Below are positions 42,728-48,831 of a stretch of DNA of 48,831 nt, piece after piece. Numbering within the stretch: the first letter of the stretch is position 1; each line of letters begins with the position of its first letter. A program made the translations under genes and the position numbers. The notes under the pieces are model-generated. The model searched no databases and had not been told where the DNA came from. It saw only the letters and a list, made by a program, of their open reading frames with translations. Source of the DNA: Streptomyces spinosus (lineage in GTDB: Bacteria; Actinomycetota; Actinomycetes; Streptomycetales; Streptomycetaceae); the NCBI RefSeq assembly GCF_020400655.1, contig NZ_JAINRC010000034.1, positions 1 to 48,831 of the forward strand, given 5' to 3'.

Positions 42728-42934
42728 ATGCGTATCACGGTTGATGAGGGCAGTTGCGTCTCCGGCGGACAGTGCGTCGCCGCGGCTCCGGCGGTCTTCG
42801 ACCAGCGGGACGACGACGGGGTCGTCATCCTCCTCCATGCCGAGCCCCCCGCCGGTGAGCTGGAGAACGTGCGCCGGGCGGCGCAGATCTGCCCTGCCGC
42901 CGCGATCCGCCTGGAAGAGGCGTCTACGGCCTGA
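42728..42934 (+). CDS. 3Fe-4S ferredoxin (P450 partner)
   Basis: The 68-residue ferredoxin has C10, C16 and C55-P56 (SCVSGGQC ... ICP). The usual fourth ligand position is glycine (G13), so a [3Fe-4S] cluster is expected, as in many actinobacterial P450-linked ferredoxins. Start ATG at 42728 follows AGGGAAAGG. It lies 118 bp after the P450 gene in the same direction and should shuttle electrons from the reductase at 40032-41222 to the P450. Confidence 0.93.
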   Translation: MRITVDEGSCVSGGQCVAAAPAVFDQRDDDGVVILLHAEPPAGELENVRRAAQICPAAAIRLEEASTA

Positions 42935-43103
42935 CTCCGTGCGGGCCGGGAACGGGCGTGCCCGGCGTCCGACCCGGCCCGCACGGGACACGGGGCTCCG
43001 AAGCAGCGGCGCCCGAGGCGGCACCCGGCCCGGCACCGCGCTCGGGACGAGGAGGCGTCTGCGCACCGGGCTGCTCGCGGGCGGCGGAGCGCTACCGGAT
43101 GCG

Positions 43104-43388
43104 GCGGCAGTGGTGAGGAATCGGCAGGCTGCCCACCGGGCCGGCCTGCCGTTGTCGCACCTGGCCGTCGCCTTCGTCCTCGCGCACCCGGCGGTCTGCG
43201 TGGTGCTCATCGGTCCGCGCCGCCCGGAGCAGCTGGCCGATCTCCTCGCTGGTGCCGGCGTCGAGCTCGACGCCGGCCTTCTCGATCGTATCGACGAGAT
43301 CGTCCCTCCGGGTGTCGACCTCAACCCCGACGACTTCTACATCGACCCGGCCCCGGCCGTCACCGACAAGCGTCTGCGCCGCTGCTGA
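43104..43388 (+). pseudogene. Aldo/keto reductase C-terminal fragment
   Basis: The frame ending at 43388 encodes RNRQAAHRAGLPLSHLAVAF, VLAHPAVCVVLIGPRRPEQL and LDRIDEIVPPGVDLNPDD, the last third of an aldo/keto reductase. The N-terminal barrel and catalytic tetrad are absent. It follows the ferredoxin gene after about 170 bp of structureless sequence. Confidence 0.65.
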
Positions 43389-43797
43389 CGCGCGCCGGCC
43401 CCCCGGCACGAGGGAGGAGCGCGGCCGCGGGCACCGGGTGCCGGGAGCGTGTCCAGCCTCCGGTGCCCCGACCACCGTTGTGCTGCTGGCCGGTAAGCGA
43501 CGTGCGGCGTCGCCATGGAGGTGCCGCTGTCCCGCACGGCGCCGTGGACGCCTCCGACCGCCTCGCGCCGTGCTCCGGTCCCGGCCCCGGGCAGGCGACA
43601 GCGGTGAGCGCAGCCTGCGCGGTTCCCCCGTGCGCCGGACGGGCGGGCGCGCGGCGGCCCGTGGAGGCCGCCATCCGCTTCGCGCGGCCCCCGCCGGGTG
43701 CGCGTACGAGGATGCGTGGCACGGCCGGCCTGCCGAAGCGGCCGGGCCCCGGGCGTGATGCGGTGCACCCCGGCCGCCCGCCCGCCGTCCTGGTCGT
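43389..43797. other. About 410 bp of structureless sequence
   Basis: Between the aldo/keto reductase fragment and the TetR tail I see no gene, RNA or repeat. Frames are open but low-complexity, as expected for decayed high-GC DNA. Confidence 0.35.
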
Positions 43798-43854
43798 TCA
43801 GTCCGTCAGCACTCCGTGCAGCAGCAGGTCGATGAGAGCCCTGGAATCCACGTC
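43798..43854 (-). pseudogene. TetR-family regulator C-terminal tail remnant
   Basis: The minus-strand frame ending at 43798 reads DVDSRALIDLLLHGVLTD then stop, typical of the last helix of TetR-family regulators. Upstream in the frame no TetR sequence remains. The match is only 18 residues, so the call is weak. Confidence 0.3.
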
Positions 43855-44142
43855 CGCCGTGCCTCTGCCGGCGGCAGGGAGGCCGCGCGTACGGGCGCCG
43901 CGACGAACACCGGACGGACATTCCCGACGCCGGCATCCGGGTGGCGCTCCTGCGCGGCCCGGGAGACGCGGCGGTGGAGCCGCCGGCTCGGTACCCCAGC
44001 GGTTCGCGGACCACATCCAGAGCGCCGGCGTCCAGGGTTGCTTCCACTGGGACCTGGCCGTGGACGACCTGACCGCGGCCGTTGCCCGCGCGGTCGACCG
44101 CGGTGCCCGCGTTGTGGTGCGGGCCTCCCCGGCCCAGCGCCC

Positions 44143-44457
44143 GGGGACCCGCTTCGCCTACGTCGCCGACATCAGTTCCACCGCCGGGCGGGTGGCCCGG
44201 CCCGGTACGGCCGTCTGCAACCTGACGGAGTTCGGCGTCAACGGCCTCACCGAGGCCCTGCGCCAGGAGGTCGGCCCGAAGCGCGTGCGCGTGAGCCTGG
44301 TGGGGCCCGGCACCGTGGACACCGAACTCGGCACGCACCTGCGCGACGGCGTGGGACAGGCCATCGAGCGTCAGATCGAGGGCATGGAGCTGCTGCGGCC
44401 CCTGGACATCCGACGCCGTGTCCTACGTCGTCACCCGTGACCCCCGGGTCGCCGTCA
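44143..44457 (+). pseudogene. Short-chain dehydrogenase C-terminal fragment with frameshift
   Basis: FAYVADISSTAGRVARPGTA, then LTEFGVNGLTEALRQEVGPK and VSLVGPGTVDTELGTHLRDG, belong to the C-terminal half of an SDR. In this copy the SDR tyrosine position reads as cysteine and the lysine as glutamate (TAVCNLTEF, where homologues have YNLTKF). After LLRPLDI a frameshift at about 44412 continues as DAVSYVVTRDPRVAVN. The N-terminal Rossmann half is missing. Confidence 0.65.
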
Positions 44458-44720
44458 ACCCATCACCTTCTACGCCGACGAGACCACACCGGCGCCGGAG
44501 GACAGGTTCTCGAAGAACATCACCATCCTGTGGCCGGACAGCGACGCGCTCTTCCCCACGGAGTGGAGCGACACGCTCGGCGACTACTACAGCGATTACG
44601 ACCTGCACTTCATCGAGGGCACCGGCCACTTCAGCCCGGTAGGCTTTCCGGAGACCTGGGCGGAGCACTCCGCAAGCACGTGGAGGCCGCCGCGAAGCAG
44701 CCGAAGCCGACCCGGGCGGG
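44458..44720 (+). pseudogene. Alpha/beta hydrolase C-terminal fragment with frameshift
   Basis: In one frame ITFYADETTPAPEDRFSKNI, ILWPDSDALFPTEWSD and YDLHFIEGTGHFSPV form the last part of an alpha/beta hydrolase (epoxide-hydrolase-like), with the catalytic His in GTGHF. After a frameshift at about 44645 it ends as ALRKHVEAAAKQ. It joins the SDR remnant directly at about 44458, with no intervening sequence. Confidence 0.6.
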
Positions 44721-44742
44721 TTTCCTCAGGGGAGAGCGGGCG

Positions 44743-45393
44743 ATGACCACGACGGACCTCGACCGGTTCTGGGAACTGCTCCACGCGTTGCCCGGGACGG
44801 ACGACGCACGGTTTCTGTACGGGCGGGACGCAGACGGCAGGTTGCGCGAGCGGAACCTGCCGCGGTACCTGGAGCTGATGGACGGCGTCCGTCCCCGGAT
44901 GCTGCTCATCGGCGAGGCCCCCGGCTACCGGGGTCACGCCGTCACCGGGCTGCCGTTCATGAGCGTGGCCCAGTTGAGCGCCAGGCCCGGATTGATCACC
45001 GGCGACCCGGACGGTGACGGTTTCGAGATCCCCACCGACCCGCCGGGCCTGTGGGAGAACTCATCGGCCGTGGTGTGGCATACGGTGACGGCCCTCCGGG
45101 GGCCGGTGCCGATGTTCTGGCCGATCTACCCGAACCACCCGCACCAACCCGGCCGGCCCGACACCAACCGCCCCCCGCGCGCCAGTGAGATCAGCCGGGG
45201 CACGCCCATCGCCCTCGCGCTGGCGGCCGCCTTCCGGATCAGCACGATCGTCGCGGTCGGCCGCAAGGCGCAGGGAGCGCTCGCCCGCAACGGCGTGGAG
45301 GCGCTTGCCGTACGTCATCCGGCTCAGGGCGGTGCCAGGCTCTTCGCCGCCCAGCTCACCCTGATCGACGAAGAACTCCTCGCGGACAGCTGA
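44743..45393 (+). CDS. Uracil-DNA glycosylase family protein
   Basis: The 216-residue protein has the UDG-superfamily motif MLLIGEAPGYRGHAVTGLPF and a later VRHPAQGG (HPS-like motif), with TIVAVGRKAQGALARNGVEA between. It may remove uracil or a related base from DNA. Start ATG at 44743 has GGGGAGAG upstream; the upstream open frame belongs to the hydrolase remnant. It is the only intact gene in the remnant-rich stretch 43.1-45.7 kb. Superfamily membership is clear; the exact activity is not. Confidence 0.8.
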   Translation: MTTTDLDRFWELLHALPGTDDARFLYGRDADGRLRERNLPRYLELMDGVRPRMLLIGEAPGYRGHAVTGLPFMSVAQLSARPGLITGDPDGDGFEIPTDPPGLWENSSAVVWHTVTALRGPVPMFWPIYPNHPHQPGRPDTNRPPRASEISRGTPIALALAAAFRISTIVAVGRKAQGALARNGVEALAVRHPAQGGARLFAAQLTLIDEELLADS

Positions 45394-45447
45394 TCCGCGG
45401 CGCGGACGCCTCCCACGTCGCCGCCTCCTTCTGACGCGGTCCGAGCG

Positions 45448-45501
45448 GCCGGTGCCGCACATCGCCACCAGCCGGTGCCGTACATCACCACCAGCCGGTG
45501 C
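45448..45501. repeat. Tandem 23-bp repeat, about 2.3 copies
   Basis: Units start at 45448, 45471 and 45494 (the last partial). GCCGGTGCCGCACATCGCCA and the next copy GCCGGTGCCGTACATCACCA differ at two positions. The period is not a multiple of three, and the repeat lies in a 313-bp gap without a convincing gene. Confidence 0.75.
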
Positions 45502-45706
45502 AGGCCCTCGGCCGCCCTCTTCGAGCGCCGAGTGATGAGGTCGTGTCCCCCGCCGGGCATGCCGGCGCCCCGCGAGCCCAAGCGGGACTTTCGGGCCATG
45601 CCGCCCTCGGGGTCCGGGATGCGCTTGACGAGGCCGGTGCAACGGCCGCGGCGGTCGCCACCGGCACGAGGTGTCCGAGTCTCCCACCAGCCGGCCCGGA
45701 TACGTG

Positions 45707-46291
45707 TCAGCTCTTCACAATGCCGCGCAGGAGCATGCCGATGAGCCGGGTGGCCAGGTCGCGACGCCCCTCACTGGAGGCCATGAGGCTGATGCCGCCC
45801 AGGGCCATGAGCACGTCCTGGGCGTCGACCTCGGAGCGGGCCGGGGACCGCTCCTCCCCGGCGGCGAGCAAGTGGGCGATGGCGTCGGCGAGCAGGGCGC
45901 GGGTGTGCATCTTATCGCCGTCGTCGCTCAGCACCACGCGCAGCGCGTCGGCCATGCCGTCCTTGGCGGTCATGAAGTCGATGAAGGCTTCCATCCAGGT
46001 CCGCAGGGCGTCCACGGGTGGTCGTGTGGCGGCGAGGTGCGGCGCCGAGTCGCACAGCCGCTGCACTTCGTGCCGGTAGATCGCCTCGATCAGCAGTTCC
46101 TTGGACGGGAACCTGCGGTAGAGCGTGCCGACGCCGACGCCGGCTGCGCGGGCGATGTCCTTGACCGAGGCGCCCGCTCCCTCGCGGGCGAACGCTGCTG
46201 CCGCTGCCTCCAGCAGCCGGTCCTCGTTGCGCTGCGCGTCGGCGCGCAACGACCTGGGGCGCCGCGCCTGCCTCTCGCCGTTGCTGGTCAC
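45707..46291 (-). CDS. TetR-family transcriptional regulator
   Basis: The 194-residue TetR protein has its HTH at about residues 25-70 (ASVKDIARAAGVGVGTLYRR, FPSKELLIEAIY). I chose the GTG at 46291 with GGGAG upstream; the frame opens at 46324, but that start lies within an operator palindrome. It is divergent from an SDR gene, with two near-perfect 16-bp dyads in the 142-bp spacer, so it very probably represses that SDR and itself. Confidence 0.88.
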   Translation of the reverse strand: MTSNGERQARRPRSLRADAQRNEDRLLEAAAAAFAREGAGASVKDIARAAGVGVGTLYRRFPSKELLIEAIYRHEVQRLCDSAPHLAATRPPVDALRTWMEAFIDFMTAKDGMADALRVVLSDDGDKMHTRALLADAIAHLLAAGEERSPARSEVDAQDVLMALGGISLMASSEGRRDLATRLIGMLLRGIVKS

Positions 46292-46322
46292 TCCGCACTC
46301 CCGTCGTGCCGCCGCCGCTTGC

Positions 46323-46373
46323 AAGCGGAACCAGTTCCGCTTACTGTCATAAGCGAACCGGAACCAGTTCCGG
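46323..46373. promoter_or_regulatory. Two TetR operators GGAACCAGTTCC
   Basis: AAGCGGAACCAGTTCCGCTT (46323-46342) has 9-bp perfect arms around CA. CCGGAACCAGTTCCGG (46358-46373) has 7-bp perfect arms around CA. Centres are 33 bp apart, about three helical turns, so two dimers would bind the same DNA face. They lie between a TetR gene and the divergent SDR. Confidence 0.75.
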
Positions 46374-46433
46374 ATATGAGACTACGGCGGCACCCTGCCC
46401 GCGCGCCACTCGCCTGCGCGCACGCCGCCCCGC

Positions 46434-47417
46434 ATGACCGCCTTCTTGGAGCAGCTCGTGACCGACCACCTGATCACCACCCCCTTCGGGGCTCAGACCA
46501 CCGCCGCCGAGGTGGTCACCGGAGTCGACCTCACCGGTCGGCGCGCTGTCGTCACCGGCGCGGCCTCCGGAATCGGACGTGAAACCGCTCGTGTGCTGGC
46601 CGCGGCCGGCGCCGAGGTCGTCATCGGCGTGCGTGACCTCACCGCGGGGGCGGACGTCGCACAGGAGATCACCCCGCAGAGCGGTCCGGGAAGCGTCCAT
46701 GCCACGCTGCTCGACCTCACCGACCAGGCCTCGGTGCGCTCCTTCGTCGAGGCGTGGCAGGGGCCGCTGCACATGCTGGTCCTCAACGCCGGCGTAATGG
46801 CCTCACCGCTGGAGCGGACGAAGGAGGGGTGGGAGCTGCAGTTCGCCACGAACCACCTCGGCCACTTCGCGCTCGCCACCGGCCTGCACGACGCCCTCGT
46901 TTCGGCCCGCGGATCCCGCGTCGTTGCCGTCAGTTCGGTGGGGCACGTCAACGGCGACGTCCTGTTCGACGACATCAACTTCGACCGGCACCCCTACGAC
47001 CCGTGGGCGGCCTACAGCCAGTCCAAGACCGCCAACGTCCTGTTCGCCGTCGAGGCGAGCCGCCGTTGGGCGTCGGACCTGATCGCGGTCAACGCCCTCA
47101 ACCCCGGCCGCATCACCACCACCCGACTCGGCCGCCACATGGGCGACATCTCCAACAGCCCGGCCACGTTCGAGGCCGGCAGCACCGACGTGTCCTGGAA
47201 GGACATCCCGCAGGGAGCCGCCACATCCGTGCTGCTCGCCGCCTCCCCGCTGGTCGAAGGGGTCAGTGGTCGGTACTTCGAGGACTGCAACGAGGCCGCC
47301 CCGCACCAGCCCGGTATCCGCCGCGGCGTAGCGGCCCACGCCGTGGACCCCGAGCGGGCGGCCCTTCTCTGGCAGGTCTCCATCGACATGCTCGCGGCCA
47401 CAGCGACGACCGCCTGA
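46434..47417 (+). CDS. SDR-family oxidoreductase (retinol-dehydrogenase-like)
   Basis: This 327-residue classical SDR has RAVVTGAASGIGRETARVLA (cofactor), LHMLVLNAGVMASP, VVAVSSVGHVNGDVLFDDIN (catalytic Ser) and AAYSQSKTANVLFAVEASRR (YxxxK intact). The length and the DDINFDRHPYDPWAAYSQSK region resemble retinol/protochlorophyllide-reductase-like SDRs. The substrate is unknown. Expression is probably controlled by the divergent TetR through the dyads at 46323-46373. Confidence 0.88.
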   Translation: MTAFLEQLVTDHLITTPFGAQTTAAEVVTGVDLTGRRAVVTGAASGIGRETARVLAAAGAEVVIGVRDLTAGADVAQEITPQSGPGSVHATLLDLTDQASVRSFVEAWQGPLHMLVLNAGVMASPLERTKEGWELQFATNHLGHFALATGLHDALVSARGSRVVAVSSVGHVNGDVLFDDINFDRHPYDPWAAYSQSKTANVLFAVEASRRWASDLIAVNALNPGRITTTRLGRHMGDISNSPATFEAGSTDVSWKDIPQGAATSVLLAASPLVEGVSGRYFEDCNEAAPHQPGIRRGVAAHAVDPERAALLWQVSIDMLAATATTA

Positions 47418-47489
47418 CAGCACCATCCCCTAGTCACGACGAGGGTGGGCCGGCCCCGACGGGCGGCCCGCCGGGAAGGGCCAACCGTC

Positions 47490-47806
47490 ATGCGTGAGGG
47501 ATTCAAGGAAACCACCGCGCTCATCACCGGCGGGGGCACCGGCATCGGACGAGCCAGTGCGCTGACCGTGGCTGCCGCGGGCTGCACCGTCACCGTCGCC
47601 GGACGCACCGAAACCACGCTGGCCGTGCCTCTGATCCACGAGGCCGACCGTACAGCACGCCACGTCCAGTGCGACGGAGGGACGAAGAGTCGATCGCACA
47701 CGCCGTTCGGACCGCCGTCAGCGACTCCGGGCGCCTGGACTCCGGCGTCAACAGTGCCGGCATCAGCGGCGGCGACAGCTTGCACGCGACCCTATGCGCT
47801 GGCGCT
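47490..47806 (+). pseudogene. SDR N-terminal fragment with frameshift
   Basis: MREGFKETTALITGGGTGIG then RASALTVAAAGCTVTVAGRT is a normal SDR start. Near 47680 the frame shifts and continues as DEESIAHAVRTAVSDSGRLD and SGVNSAGISGG, where SDRs have VNNAGI. It then ends before the catalytic residues at about 47800. It follows the intact SDR gene by 72 bp in the same direction. Confidence 0.7.
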
Positions 47807-47954
47807 GTGACATTTGGGGGAAGATCGACCGCAGCTTCCGGGAATTCTTCGTGGCGTGACCCGAAGGTGATCAACAGGACTCCGTGTTGACGATACGATC
47901 ATCTGTCATCGGCCGGGTCACTCCCCCGGACACCGTGCGATCCGAGGAACCACA

Positions 47955-48831
47955 TTGACGGCGGCCTCCGCGAACCGTCCCGAGGCGCAGGCCTCGCCGG
48001 AACGGCGTCTTCACTTCGTGGGCAGCCTGCCCCAGTTCCGCACCGCGGAGCAGGCCCTGCGCTGGCAGGTCGGAGACCTCGCCGGCCGGTTGCGGCGGTT
48101 GTGCGGGGGCGAGACCGGAGACCGCCTGATGTGGTTCGTCCCCGTGGTCAAGGCGTTGAAGGTCTCGCCGAAGGTGCGTGTCGTACGAAACGGCGACTGG
48201 AGCGGATACGACGACACCGACCGTTTGGCCGTGCGCCGCGGCGAACGACTGCGGGGGGCGGACGTCCCTCTGCGGCTCGCCGAGTTCGCGGCCGAGGAGC
48301 TCCACACCCTGGCCGGCATGGGGCATCCCGCCACCGCCGAGTTGCCGCTCCAGATCGGGACACCCGGCTACCTCGACATGGCGCTGTTCACCTTCGGCCC
48401 GGTAGGCATGACACGCGCCATACGTGCGTTCTTCCAGGCACTCTCGGCCGAGATTCGGACGGTGCACGCCACGGCTGCCGACACGGTGGTCTTCCAGCTC
48501 GAGTCCCCGGCGGCCCTGGTCGCCGTGAACACCATGCCGCGCGTGCTGCGCCGTCCGGCGGCGCGGCTTCTCGCCCTCCTGGTGACCCGGCAGGCGGCCA
48601 AGGCGCCGGACGGCTCGCGGTTCGGAGTGCACCTGTGCTTCGGCGACCTCGGGCACCGGGCGGCGAGCCGACCTCACGACGCGGCCGCGGTCGCCGAACT
48701 GGCGGACGCGATCATCCGGAGGTGGCCGAAGGGCCGCACACTGGAGTACGTGCACCTGCCGCTCGCGGCGGCAGAGGAACCGCCCTCGGTCGATCCCCGT
48801 TACTACGCTCCTCTCCGGCGACTGAGGCCGC
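47955..48831 (+). CDS. Hypothetical protein, incomplete at the right edge
   Basis: From the TTG at 47955 the frame stays open to the window end (at least 292 residues) with clear protein character: RRLHFVGSLPQFRTAEQALR, WFVPVVKALKVSPKVRVVRN, GDWSGYDDTDRLAVRRGERL, TPGYLDMALFTFGPVGMTRA, SRFGVHLCFGDLGHRA and LEYVHLPLAAAEEPPSVDPR. The HxCxGDLGH-like segment and overall layout faintly recall the UROD/MetE-like barrel, but I do not recognise a characterised family. The start is a guess (GAGGAACCACA precedes it). Confidence 0.65.
   Translation, partial: MTAASANRPEAQASPERRLHFVGSLPQFRTAEQALRWQVGDLAGRLRRLCGGETGDRLMWFVPVVKALKVSPKVRVVRNGDWSGYDDTDRLAVRRGERLRGADVPLRLAEFAAEELHTLAGMGHPATAELPLQIGTPGYLDMALFTFGPVGMTRAIRAFFQALSAEIRTVHATAADTVVFQLESPAALVAVNTMPRVLRRPAARLLALLVTRQAAKAPDGSRFGVHLCFGDLGHRAASRPHDAAAVAELADAIIRRWPKGRTLEYVHLPLAAAEEPPSVDPRYYAPLRRLRP

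Noticed and set aside
1..48831. A complete defence, phage or secretion system
   Set aside because: No nuclease, helicase-nuclease, toxin-antitoxin, phage structural or secretion genes were found; the only helicase has ordinary DEAD-box RNA helicase motifs.

Overview
The window is high-GC DNA with GTG and TTG starts, tight ATGA overlaps, many regulators and long secreted enzymes. This composition and gene content fit a Streptomyces (Actinomycetota) chromosome, probably an arm region, because intact genes alternate with many truncated remnants and two decayed insertion sequences. No rRNA, tRNA or CRISPR array was seen.

Left third (1-21.6 kb): aromatic catabolism. A minus-strand operon vdcB-vdcC-vdcD (prenyl-FMN-type non-oxidative hydroxyarylate decarboxylase) lies divergent to an AraC regulator. 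After a TetR gene with two operator-like palindromes, an ABC-2-like membrane protein with a C-terminal carboxypeptidase-regulatory-like domain, and a scar joining two truncated genes, comes a RutE-like nitroreductase. Next is an HpaB-type flavin-dependent phenol hydroxylase flanked by two large LuxR-type ATPase regulators. A minus-strand operon follows: maleylacetate reductase, hydroxyquinol 1,2-dioxygenase, flavin reductase. Together these could take a hydroxybenzoate through decarboxylation, ring hydroxylation to hydroxyquinol, intradiol cleavage and reduction to 3-oxoadipate. A decayed thiolase, the step that would finish the pathway, lies just beyond a DMT-type permease.

Middle (21.6-37.5 kb): a GAF/PAS/PP2C (RsbU-like) phosphatase; a TetR-SDR-NMT1/THI5-like operon in which the SDR lacks its catalytic tyrosine and the binding-protein-like product lacks a signal peptide; an IS630 relic; a DUF5302 protein; a DEAD-box RNA helicase; a third large LuxR ATPase; a glycosidase C-terminal remnant; an IS5 relic; and a large secreted S8 (subtilisin) protease.

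Right third (37.5-48.8 kb): a DUF488 pseudogene with an in-frame amber codon; an ECF sigma factor coupled to a CU044_5270-type membrane protein; a cytochrome P450 system (ferredoxin reductase divergent from P450 and a 3Fe-4S ferredoxin) with a 5 x 13 bp tandem repeat between P450 and ferredoxin; a cluster of remnants (aldo/keto reductase, TetR tail, SDR, alpha/beta hydrolase); a uracil-DNA-glycosylase-like protein; a TetR/SDR divergent pair with two near-perfect operators; a broken SDR; and an unrecognised gene running off the right edge.

Assignments rest on reading the translated sequence and recalled family motifs; no database search was run.
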